A DNA stretch of 57,389 nt from Planctomycetota bacterium (GTDB lineage: Bacteria > Planctomycetota > Phycisphaerae > Phycisphaerales > SM1A02): assembly GCA_022564665.1 (NCBI GenBank), contig JADFKZ010000004.1:1-57389 (forward strand), given 5' to 3'. Each line of letters starts with the position of its first letter. The first letter of the stretch is position 1. Of this stretch, positions 45,093 through 52,287 are shown one piece after another. The translations under genes were made by a program, and so were the position numbers. Below the pieces are notes generated by a model. The model worked only from the letters and a program-made list of their open reading frames with translations, did no database searches and was not told the origin of the DNA.

Positions 45093-46154
45093 TTTGACCA
45101 ACTCCACCGTTCGCGATCGGACCACAACCACCAGGCCGCCGGGCCATTGGAACTCCCGCGGCCGCAGGTCGTCGTCCCTGATCGCCTCCGCCACCGGCTC
45201 CAGGTGCGCCCGGACCAGCGCATCGGCTGCGTCCTTGGCGAACTCCCCGGCCGCCCTCCGAAGACCCGCCGCCAGGAGCATGACAGGAAGCTTTCGGAGC
45301 TGGGCTCTCGGCCAGCAGCTCAGTGCCGGGTCGCCAAAGACCTCCTCCAGATGCCGCTGGAGGAGCCCGCGGGCCATATCGAGGACCTCGGCGGCGGCGG
45401 CGCCTCTCATCGCGGCGTGTGGCCAGATCTCCGCCAGAGCCGGAAGCACATCGCGACGCAACCGTCCCCGCAGCGTCGAAGGGTCCTTGTTGGTTGGGTC
45501 CTCCCGCCAACCGACCTCCGCCGCCCGGCACAGCGCGCACAAGCTGGACTTGGGAACCCCAAGCAGCGGGCGAATGAGCATGCGCTCCCCGTCAAGCGGG
45601 CGGCTGAAGGGCATTCCCCCAAGTCCCCCGAGGCCCGCCCCCCGGCACAGGGCGATCAAGAGAGTCTCCAACTGATCCTCGGCGTGGTGGGCCACCGCCA
45701 CCCACCGCGCACCGACTGTGCGAGCCACGTCGGCCAGGGCGTCATAGCGCAGGCGCCGGGCGTTGGCGGCCAGGTTGCCGGGCTCCCGGTCGGGCCAGAC
45801 GTCGCGTATATGAGCGGCCACGCCGAGCCGGTCACACAGCTTGCTGACGAATTCCTGATCGGCGTCCGCCGATCGTCTCAGGTGGTGGTTGACGTGAGCC
45901 GCCACCGGCTCCAGGGCCGGTTCCTGCGAGCCCCGGCGAGCTCCAACCGCCGCAACCGCAAGAAGCAGCCCCACCGAGTCGGGCCCGCCGCTGACGCCGA
46001 TGACGATCCGCCCGCCCCCCGAAACGCCACAGTGGTCGGCCAGCCGCCGGGAGACCTCGCGGATGATCGGGTGGCGGCGGACCGCCAACGGCACCGACGC
46101 CTTCGCCGGGGGAGCCCCCGACCCGCCACCTTCTCTGTGCGCGGCCGCGGCCAT
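45033..46154 (-). CDS. tilS: tRNA(Ile)-lysidine synthetase
   Basis: 373 residues. Converts C34 of tRNA(Ile) (CAU) to lysidine with ATP and lysine, required for reading AUA. The PP-loop is GVSGGPDSVGLLL; AAHVNHHLRRSAD, WVAVAHHAEDQLETLL and LLGVPKSSL are family motifs, and GWREDPTNKDPSTLRGRLRR is the tRNA-binding segment. A partial C-terminal domain follows. The last residues (from about KGGSVFGVRGSGQSL) are encoded by a repeat, so the native C-terminus has been replaced or extended. ATG 46154 lies 6 nt after TACTAT. Confidence 0.9.
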   Translation of the reverse strand: MAAAAHREGGGSGAPPAKASVPLAVRRHPIIREVSRRLADHCGVSGGGRIVIGVSGGPDSVGLLLAVAAVGARRGSQEPALEPVAAHVNHHLRRSADADQEFVSKLCDRLGVAAHIRDVWPDREPGNLAANARRLRYDALADVARTVGARWVAVAHHAEDQLETLLIALCRGAGLGGLGGMPFSRPLDGERMLIRPLLGVPKSSLCALCRAAEVGWREDPTNKDPSTLRGRLRRDVLPALAEIWPHAAMRGAAAAEVLDMARGLLQRHLEEVFGDPALSCWPRAQLRKLPVMLLAAGLRRAAGEFAKDAADALVRAHLEPVAEAIRDDDLRPREFQWPGGLVVVVRSRTVELVKGGSVFGVRGSGQSLPNPEP

Positions 46155-46160
46155 CGAACG

Positions 46161-46167
46161 ATAGTAT
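46161..46167. promoter_or_regulatory. Overlapping -10 hexamers of tilS and the divergent gene
   Basis: On the minus strand TACTAT (46166-46161) ends 6 nt before the tilS ATG. On the plus strand TAGTAT (46162-46167) could serve the gene at 46187. The two hexamers overlap by five bases in a near-symmetric sequence. Confidence 0.45.
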
Positions 46168-46186
46168 GGAGGGGCGACGTACAAGG

Positions 46187-46747
46187 ATGCCCAGCACCGT
46201 CGTCGGGGACATGGAGGTCGCCGTGCTTGGACTTGCCGCTGATGAGCTGGCCCCGAGCAGCCTGCTGGGCCCGCTGGTCATGGTGATCGGAATCGTGGGG
46301 GTCGGTGTGCTGCTGACGATCTCCATCCGCGGCAAGATCGCCCGGCGGAACGCCGCCCGGCCATCAGCACGCCAATGGATCGAGCACATCAAAACCGTGC
46401 GTCAACGCCCTGAAGACATTGAGGTCCAAGCCACCGATCTGATGGAGACCGCCCGCCGTCTCAGCGTCCAGCTCGACAACAAGGCGCAGCGTCTGGAGAC
46501 GCTCATCCGGCAGGCCGATGAGCGGATCGCGGCGATGTCGGCGGCGCCCCGGGCGGACATCCATCGCGCCACCGAGGCCCCCGCCGAGCCCCGGCCGCCC
46601 GCGAGCCCGCCGCCCCGGGAGCCGGATCCGCTCACACGAACTGTCTATGAGCTGGCCGATCAGGGCCGCACGCCGCTGGAGATCGCCCAGGAGCTTGACG
46701 AACAGGTGGGCAAGATCGAGTTGATCCTTGCCCTCCGCGCGGCGTGA
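46187..46747 (+). CDS. Single-span membrane protein with coiled coil and C-terminal helical domain
   Basis: 186 residues. One membrane helix near 20-45 (LLGPLVMVIGIVGVGVLLTI), a charged helix, a coiled-coil stretch (DLMETARRLSVQLDNKAQRL), a Pro-rich spacer and a C-terminal helix-turn-helix-like segment (VYELADQGRTPLEIAQELDE, then KIELILALR). The last part resembles the tail of DUF2802/DUF6115-type proteins; function unknown. Start uncertain: ATG 46166, 46187 and 46211 are in frame, and the first lies within the -10 region. Confidence 0.65.
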   Translation: MPSTVVGDMEVAVLGLAADELAPSSLLGPLVMVIGIVGVGVLLTISIRGKIARRNAARPSARQWIEHIKTVRQRPEDIEVQATDLMETARRLSVQLDNKAQRLETLIRQADERIAAMSAAPRADIHRATEAPAEPRPPASPPPREPDPLTRTVYELADQGRTPLEIAQELDEQVGKIELILALRAA

Positions 46748-46750
46748 AAG

Positions 46751-46827
46751 AAAGCTTTCAGCCGTCGGCTATCGGCAAGAAGACGCATCCGCTCCCCTCT
46801 GGCCGATAGCCAAAAGCCGAGAGCCTG
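46751..46827. repeat. R3 hairpin element
   Basis: Perfect 10-bp arms GGCTATCGGC (46767-46776) and GCCGATAGCC (46802-46811), extended by weaker pairing on both sides. It lies directly after the stop of the 186-residue membrane protein gene. The next 200 bases to 47028 hold no gene I can support. Confidence 0.65.
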
Positions 46828-47028
46828 TTAGCGTCGCATCTCAAATCCGGGTTGCGGAGGCAACGGAAGCGTGTCTCAAGGCACTTGGGCGAGGTCGCCC
46901 AGGTCGAGTTGTCCTCCAGTTGTACCTGAATGGACCCAAACTGGGTGACAATTGAGGTGACAACGGCCAGGGGTGACCAGCGACCGTCGATCGTGGGGTC
47001 ACTGGGTGCGGTTGGGACCGTCAAGCTG

Positions 47029-47463
47029 TCACTCCGCACTCCGGGCAGGCCTCGTGTTCCCCCGCCGTGCGCCACACTCAGGACAACGCTCGGTGTCGGT
47101 GGTGAGGCCTCGCATCCAATGCCCGCATTTGATGCAGATCTCATACCCGTACCGCTGGATCACTTGTCGAACCAGCGGTGCGAATCGGAATCTGTAGAAC
47201 AGCGCGTTGGCGAACCATGCGAGTGCGGTGTACAGGACCAAGATAAACAGCAAAGTGGCGGCCGGTAGGACCAAACCGGAGCGGCCGATGAACCAGCCGA
47301 GCACCAAAGCACCTCCGAGCACGACCGCGATCACGGCGACGTAGACAAGCACGTTGCGCCAGTCCTTCATCCACAGTTTCCACGCCTCCTTGCGAATCGC
47401 CTTCCGTTGGTTGCTGGTTAGCGGAAGGTCACGGTTAATGTAGTCGGGAACGAGGAAGCTCAT
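47029..47463 (-). CDS. Membrane protein with C-terminal zinc ribbon
   Basis: 144 residues. A short basic N-terminal helix (SNQRKAIRKEAWKLWMKDW) precedes two membrane helices (VLVYVAVIAVVLGGALVLGW and LLFILVLYTALAWFANALFY), then a cytoplasmic ribbon with YEICIKCGHWMRG and RCPECGARRG. ATG 47463 overlaps the stop of the upstream gene (ATGA), so the two proteins are translationally coupled and probably work together. Function unknown. Confidence 0.75.
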   Translation of the reverse strand: MSFLVPDYINRDLPLTSNQRKAIRKEAWKLWMKDWRNVLVYVAVIAVVLGGALVLGWFIGRSGLVLPAATLLFILVLYTALAWFANALFYRFRFAPLVRQVIQRYGYEICIKCGHWMRGLTTDTERCPECGARRGNTRPARSAE

Positions 47464-48182
47464 TCGCGATCTGTGGTCAGGCTCCTGGGCAGGGCCTGAC
47501 CACACTCAGTACACACCGCCGACTTACCTATCGGGTACGTGCACTTCGGGCAGAGGCCGCGTCTCAGCCGGATGAACCACCGCAAGACGAACGGGCCGGC
47601 GAAGAGGAGCGACAGCAGTATGGAGTAGAACAAAGTGTTGCTGGCGAAGCCCGGCCAGATGAACCCGAAAGGCAAAACCCGAGCCGTAAAGGGCCCGTTT
47701 TGTTTCTGCAACACAACAGCGTGGCTCCACTGTCCCACTCGTGCGGGTCGGGCCCGAGCGGCAAGAGTACGCGGCTCGTACCACCGAGAATCGTACTCAG
47801 AACAGCTCGCAACGACAGCGCCTCCAAAAGGCCATCCTGCCGCGACAAACAACGCGGTCTCATACAGCACCGGGCGCGGATCTGGAGGCCATGGAGCCCA
47901 AGAAGGGTGATGTCGCAGGTCATCCTCGACTTCAAGTTTAAACGACACCCTGTCCCAACCCGCTGCGTCCGTACGCGTATAGGCCACGTACCTCACGCCA
48001 ACCCCCGCCGCCTCATGCACGAGCCAGAAATCCCGAATTGCCGGTGAGTCCACCCGTTCCGCAATGAACCGGATCGATTTCGTAGCTGGCTTGACAACGG
48101 CGGAACAGACCCACGCCACCGCCACGTTCACCACCGCCCCGGCCAGCAAGAAGATCAGGATGGTGAGCAAGGGGCGTCTCAC
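47460..48182 (-). CDS. Two-helix membrane protein with C-terminal zinc ribbon
   Basis: 240 residues. Membrane helix at the N-terminus (LLTILIFLLAGAVVNVAVAW), a periplasmic domain of about 130 residues, a second helix (TLFYSILLSLLFAGPFVLRW) and a cytoplasmic ribbon (LCPKCTYPIGKSAVCTECGQ). This layout is frequent in planctomycetes. GTG 48182 gives the usual MRRPLLT start; GTG 48227 would add 15 basic residues. It is first in a two-gene operon with the 144-residue ribbon protein. Function unknown. Confidence 0.7.
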   Translation of the reverse strand: MRRPLLTILIFLLAGAVVNVAVAWVCSAVVKPATKSIRFIAERVDSPAIRDFWLVHEAAGVGVRYVAYTRTDAAGWDRVSFKLEVEDDLRHHPSWAPWPPDPRPVLYETALFVAAGWPFGGAVVASCSEYDSRWYEPRTLAARARPARVGQWSHAVVLQKQNGPFTARVLPFGFIWPGFASNTLFYSILLSLLFAGPFVLRWFIRLRRGLCPKCTYPIGKSAVCTECGQALPRSLTTDRE

Positions 48183-48312
48183 GGCAGAACGATAGCACCG
48201 ACGCCACCGGGTGCGTGATCGGACCACCCGTGCGGGGAGTAGAATGCCCGGTGTGTGAGCGCGCCGCCCGTGTCACGCCCGCAGCTCAGCTCAACCGTTA
48301 GCCCGCGAGCAC

Positions 48313-48990
48313 ATGCGTCTGATCATCTTTGATGTCGACGGCACGCTCACTCGCAGCACCACCGTAGACACCCTCTGCTACGAGCGCGCCGTGTCGGCAC
48401 AGCTGGCGGTACCAATCGATACGGAATGGTCCAGCTACCGGAATCCAACGGATGCCGGGATCCTGAGCGAGATCCTCGAACGCCATGGAATTCCCGAGAG
48501 CCCATCCTGCCTCGCCGCGGTGCGACACCGCTTTCTGCGCATCCTTTCTGCGGCTCTGGCCACGGACCCACATTGTTGCCGGGAAGTGCCGGGCGCAGCG
48601 GCAGTGATCGAATACCTTCGTGAACTCCCAGACCTTCAGCTCGCAATCGCCACAGGTGCTTGGGCCGACTCGGCTTGTATGAAGCTTCGCCACGCCAACA
48701 TCCTAACTGAGCAACTCCCCTTGGCCTCGTCTGATGATTCACCTTCGCGTGAACAGATCCTACGCATTGCGTTGCAGCGCGCGGCGGCTCGCGCCGGAAG
48801 AGAATTTGACGTTGTCACCTACGTCGGCGATGCCTTGTGGGACTTGTCCGCGGCACGCTATTGGGGCTTTCGTTTCGTCGGCATCGCGTGCGATAACGAC
48901 GGGAGCCAATTTCGCTCGGCCGGCGCGACCGTTGTGTTTCCAGATTTCGCTGACCGAGATGCGTTCGTTCGGCCACTTCTCACGAGCTAA
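48313..48990 (+). CDS. HAD-superfamily phosphatase
   Basis: 225 residues. Motif I IIFDVDGTLTRS (nucleophile Asp and acid/base Asp), motif II LAIATGAWA, and motif III/IV VTYVGDALWDLSAARYWGF are in place, with a helical cap between them (SSYRNPTDAGILSEILERHG). Substrate unknown; the cap size fits phosphoglycolate-type phosphatases. Its lower GC and Ser/Cys-rich codon choices compared with neighbours may mean it is a later arrival. Confidence 0.85.
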   Translation: MRLIIFDVDGTLTRSTTVDTLCYERAVSAQLAVPIDTEWSSYRNPTDAGILSEILERHGIPESPSCLAAVRHRFLRILSAALATDPHCCREVPGAAAVIEYLRELPDLQLAIATGAWADSACMKLRHANILTEQLPLASSDDSPSREQILRIALQRAAARAGREFDVVTYVGDALWDLSAARYWGFRFVGIACDNDGSQFRSAGATVVFPDFADRDAFVRPLLTS

Positions 48991-49179
48991 CAAATCGGTC
49001 CAGCTGCCGGGCCGCCCGCCACGTGACCGGGTCGTGGCCGGCGCCGCCGGGCCGGCGCCGCCGGATCCCATCCTCGCTCTCGATCCGTACAATCAGTGCG
49101 TGGACGGGCCACCGTCATGGCGGCCCCCTGTTCGCTCAATTCCGTCATAGAGACAGCGGAGCGATGGAAGGAGATCGAA

Positions 49180-49455
49180 ATGGGCTGGGGACGCACACTT
49201 CTACTCGGCGACATCGGTAACCGGCTCGACATCGCGGACACCGAGCGGGACATAGCCGGCCTCCGCAGCAGGCTCCACTCCCAAGACCGAACCGACCAGG
49301 CCCAGGACGAGCGCCTCAGGGAGCTCGAACGTGAAAACGATCAGCTGAAGCTCTATCTCGCCTCCCTGATCAGGCTCCTCGTCAGCAAGGGAACCTTATC
49401 CCACGACGAGTTGACTGCCTTCGTTGACTTCATCGACGCTGACGAGGAGAGGTAG
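49180..49455 (+). CDS. Small coiled-coil protein, 91 residues
   Basis: AAGGAG lies 7 nt before ATG 49180, the strongest ribosome site in this part of the window, and it fixes the start. The N-terminus MGWGRTLLLGDIGNRLDIAD is followed by a heptad-like coiled coil (RDIAGLRSRLHSQDRTDQAQ and DERLRELERENDQLKLYLAS) and a hydrophobic/acidic end. No family was recognised; it may be an assembly or adaptor protein. Confidence 0.7.
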   Translation: MGWGRTLLLGDIGNRLDIADTERDIAGLRSRLHSQDRTDQAQDERLRELERENDQLKLYLASLIRLLVSKGTLSHDELTAFVDFIDADEER

Positions 49456-49589
49456 GCTGGTTTGCCAGCCGCTGAGCGTCAGGAGGTTCGGCCGTCGCCT
49501 GCCCGGATCGCCCGGACCCGCCCCTCCCCCGAACCCGTCGTCCTCGACGCGCGTCCAGCTCCTCCGGGAGAATCGGTTATCAAACACGA

Positions 49590-49958
49590 TTAGTTCGCGA
49601 AACCATTGGAGAAAATGTAGTAGCGCCAAGCAAAGATTCCGAGGGCAACAAGGCCATAAGCGATACAGAACACCACGAAGCCGAAACTCAATGCGACAGT
49701 CTTGCCCTGATCCGTCCGGTTGAGAGCGGGCGCTGGCCATCGTCTGACAAACAACCAGCCAAGGCCTCCACTGATGCCAGCGGCAACGAACTCCCAGCCG
49801 CACGGCCGCCCCACTTGGTAGCCGGGAACATATGGATGGAGATACGGATTAACCACCAGCAAGGCAAAGGCGACCCAAAGAGAAAATATCATTAGAGAAA
49901 GAGCCAGCCATAGAGTTGCCTTCATCCGAGGCGGCGTTAGAAGTCCTTGGTCTTTCAT
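49590..49958 (-). CDS. Small membrane protein of unknown function
   Basis: 122 residues with three predicted membrane helices (LWLALSLMIFSLWVAFALLV, FVAAGISGGLGWLFV and VALSFGFVVFCIAYGLVALG). No motif was recognised. ATG 49958 is chosen; an in-frame TTG at 49976 adds six residues. Base composition is lower in GC than neighbours. Confidence 0.6.
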   Translation of the reverse strand: MKDQGLLTPPRMKATLWLALSLMIFSLWVAFALLVVNPYLHPYVPGYQVGRPCGWEFVAAGISGGLGWLFVRRWPAPALNRTDQGKTVALSFGFVVFCIAYGLVALGIFAWRYYIFSNGFAN

Positions 49959-50041
49959 CGTCACCGGCCAAAACAAAATGAGAAACGAACTAATGCGCAG
50001 ACAGCTTGTGCGCCCGCAGGTCGGCTGACGGCTGAAAGTTC

Positions 50042-50935
50042 TTACCCTCGTATCTCAAACACGATCCTCCCGTTGGAGGTATCCAGTCGGGAGGAGTCCC
50101 CGCCGGTCCCCACGACGATCGTGCCGCGCGATTTCCTCAGGTTCTTCCGGTTGATGCGGCCGAGGTTGTCCTTCACCGAGAGTGAGGCATTGGAGGTCGA
50201 GAAGCTGACCGCCCCGACGAAAGCGGGGCCCACGACCACGCTGATCGAGCCGTTGGAGGTATCCAGGTTCAGCGGCCCGCTCTGGGTAGGCGCCAGGGTG
50301 AGATTGATCGAGGCGTTGGACGTGTCAATCCTCGCCGGCCCGTCGAGATCTTCAACCCGAACCCTCCCGTTGGAGGTGTCGGCGTTGAGCGATCCAACGT
50401 GGCCGACGACGGTCACCCCTCCGTTTGAGGTGTCGATCTCGGCGGGACCGCGGTGATCGGAGACTTCGATCGAGCCGTTTGAGGTATCGATCACGAGCCG
50501 GCCCCCAAGCCCGCGGGCGATGACCGAGCCGTTGGAGGTGTCCAGGTGGACACCTGTGGCGTCGGGCAGCCCAACGACGATGCTCGCCCCGTCACCGCTT
50601 CGCGGCCCACCGGGGAAGACCGGCTCGATAAGGAGCCGCCGGTCAGCGGCGCGGGTGACGCTGACGGTCGCCGCGGCCAGCCGGGCATCCGCCTCTTCCT
50701 GGGTGTCGCCGCCGCAGGTCAGCCGCGCGGTAATGGAGACCTCGGAGGCATCCGGCGAGGCCACCACCTCAACGCTGCCGTTTCTTGTCTTGACGGTGAG
50801 GCCGGCGCCGACGACGTGATCGACCTGGGTGCTGAAGCTGGTCCTGGCCCGATAGACATGTCCAAAAAGCAGGGAGCAGCCCTGCAAGGGGATCGCCAAG
50901 AGCCCAACCAACACCAAAATCGTCGCATGTCGCAT
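50042..50935 (-). CDS. DUF4097-type repeat lipoprotein
   Basis: 297 residues. A lipoprotein signal (LVGLLAIPLQGCSLLFG, Cys as lipid site) is followed by a beta-helix-like domain in which the motif DTSNGSI/V recurs about eight times at a spacing of 19-25 residues, as in the DUF4097 adhesin-like family. Such proteins lie on the cell surface or in the periplasm, and their role is unclear. ATG 50935 has GGAG at 9 nt. Each repeat turn carries the same DNA pattern (CCGTTGGAGGTGTC on the plus strand), so recombination between turns could change the length. Confidence 0.8.
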   Translation of the reverse strand: MRHATILVLVGLLAIPLQGCSLLFGHVYRARTSFSTQVDHVVGAGLTVKTRNGSVEVVASPDASEVSITARLTCGGDTQEEADARLAAATVSVTRAADRRLLIEPVFPGGPRSGDGASIVVGLPDATGVHLDTSNGSVIARGLGGRLVIDTSNGSIEVSDHRGPAEIDTSNGGVTVVGHVGSLNADTSNGRVRVEDLDGPARIDTSNASINLTLAPTQSGPLNLDTSNGSISVVVGPAFVGAVSFSTSNASLSVKDNLGRINRKNLRKSRGTIVVGTGGDSSRLDTSNGRIVFEIRG

Positions 50936-50985
50936 CGCGAACACTCCTTCATGAGGGGAGAAAGAGCAGATTGCGCCAAAGCGTA

Positions 50986-51053
50986 GCGGCCGATTGAATC
51001 GGCCGCGTAGCCGGCAGAGCGAGTGTGCAGCCGGAGGCCGCTACGGAGCGCTC
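50986..51053 (-). repeat. Copy of repeat R1
   Basis: Full R1 on the minus strand: GAGCGCTCCGTAGCGGCC, loop TCC, GGCTGC, CACTCGCTC, then a second hairpin with 9-bp arms GCGGCCGAT and ATCGGCCGC. It lies between the DUF4097 gene (upstream side) and the ureohydrolase gene. Confidence 0.8.
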
Positions 51054-51093
51054 GAAACAATGGAACTTCATTGGCCCAACGCGGGTTGGGATT

Positions 51094-52086
51094 TCACGCG
51101 CCACCCTTGGCACCAGCCGCCGCCAGGGACAGGATCTCGAAGATGATGTGGGCTGCCAGCAACCCGGTCGTGCCCGCGGGGTCGCGGTCGGGCAGCACTT
51201 CCACCACATCAGCCCCCACGATCTGGAGCCCCTTGAGCGAACGCAACAGCGCAAACGTCCCAGCGGAGTCGAACCCCCCGCAGCAGGGCGTGCCCGTTCC
51301 CGGGGCAAACGCCGGGTCGACGCAGTCGATATCGAAGGAGAGGTAGACCTCGTCGGCCGCGATCCTCCGGCAGAAGGCGGCGAGCCGCTCCGGGCCCGCG
51401 CCGGCGCGCCACTCATCGCAGGTCACGACCTCCGTGCCGCGGTCACGCGCCGCGGTGACTTCGCCCGCCGTGTTCAGCGGCCCGCGGATACCCAGGCTCA
51501 CCATCCGCGATGGATCGACGAGCCCCTCCTCGAACGCGCGCAGGAAGGGCGAGGCATGGCCCCACCGCTCCTGCCAGACCTCATCCACCGTGTCCAGATG
51601 AGCGTCGAGGTGGACGACGGCGAGCCCACGCGAGGGCCGACCGCGTCGCTGCCAGGTCGCCTTCAGGTTGGCGTATGCGATTGAGTGATCACCGCCCACC
51701 GCAAGCAGCCTGGTGTGCCCGGGGTCGCCGAGATTCACCGCGAACGCACACACCGCATCCAGCGTCTCTTTGCAGGAGTAGGGCCGAACCGGCGCATCGC
51801 CCGCATCAACAAGCGACAGGACCTCGACGATGTCGACGCCGTGCGCCAGATGAAAGGGCTTGATGTACTGAGATGCGTCGCGGATCGCCCGCGGGCCAAA
51901 GCGGGCGCCGGGCCGATAGGTCACCCCGCCGTCAAAGGGCACACCGTAGACCGCCCAATCCACCGTTGACCGAGTCGCGGCGGCGGAGTCAATCAGCGGG
52001 AACCGACAGAATGTCGCAACCCCGGCGAACCGCGGCTGCTGCCGGCCATCTGGAAGCGTCGTCCTTGGACCGCCACGAGCTGACAT
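51094..52086 (-). CDS. Arginase-family ureohydrolase (agmatinase/guanidinobutyrase-like)
   Basis: 330 residues. Binuclear Mn site motifs are complete: LLAVGGDHSIAYANL, VVHLDAHLDTVDE (three metal-binding residues) and YLSFDIDCVDPAFAPGTGTP (two Asp). It would release urea from a guanidino compound. The GTGTP ending and HASPFLRAFEEGL segment follow the agmatinase/guanidinobutyrase side of the family rather than arginase. The neighbouring minus-strand genes are AstD and AstA, so the natural substrate may be succinylarginine or another arginine derivative (inference). No ribosome site; TACGAT lies 9 nt before ATG 52086. Confidence 0.85.
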   Translation of the reverse strand: MSARGGPRTTLPDGRQQPRFAGVATFCRFPLIDSAAATRSTVDWAVYGVPFDGGVTYRPGARFGPRAIRDASQYIKPFHLAHGVDIVEVLSLVDAGDAPVRPYSCKETLDAVCAFAVNLGDPGHTRLLAVGGDHSIAYANLKATWQRRGRPSRGLAVVHLDAHLDTVDEVWQERWGHASPFLRAFEEGLVDPSRMVSLGIRGPLNTAGEVTAARDRGTEVVTCDEWRAGAGPERLAAFCRRIAADEVYLSFDIDCVDPAFAPGTGTPCCGGFDSAGTFALLRSLKGLQIVGADVVEVLPDRDPAGTTGLLAAHIIFEILSLAAAGAKGGA

Positions 52087-52110
52087 GAGCAACGGATCGT
52101 AGTCGGTTTC

Positions 52111-52260
52111 CCGGTGGCTGTGACGGAGTCCACTCCAGGCGAACAACGCCACGGTTGGTTTGCCGAAGCGAAGACCGGGCCTTCGTCCCGATGCGATCGG
52201 GACTCAGCCCCAGCCACCCGAGCCCAGCCCCAGCCACCCGAGCTCAGCACCAGCCACCCG
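52111..52260 (+). repeat. R2 element with extra terminal copies
   Basis: R2 starting at GGTGGCTGTGACGGAGTC (52113), with CAGCCACCC repeated three times at its right end (around 52211, 52231 and 52251). The internal TCCCGATGCGATCGGGA hairpin is on the right side rather than the left. An R3-like arm (TGCCGGCAGCCGACA) follows. It fills the gap between the ureohydrolase gene and astD. Confidence 0.7.
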
Positions 52261-52287
52261 GAGTTTGCCGGCAGCCGACAACCCTTC

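Noticed and set aside
46758-47144. 128-codon minus-strand frame in the gap after the 186-residue membrane protein gene
   Set aside because: It covers an R3 hairpin at its end and overlaps the next gene; the middle part looks somewhat protein-like but no start, family or ribosome site supports it.
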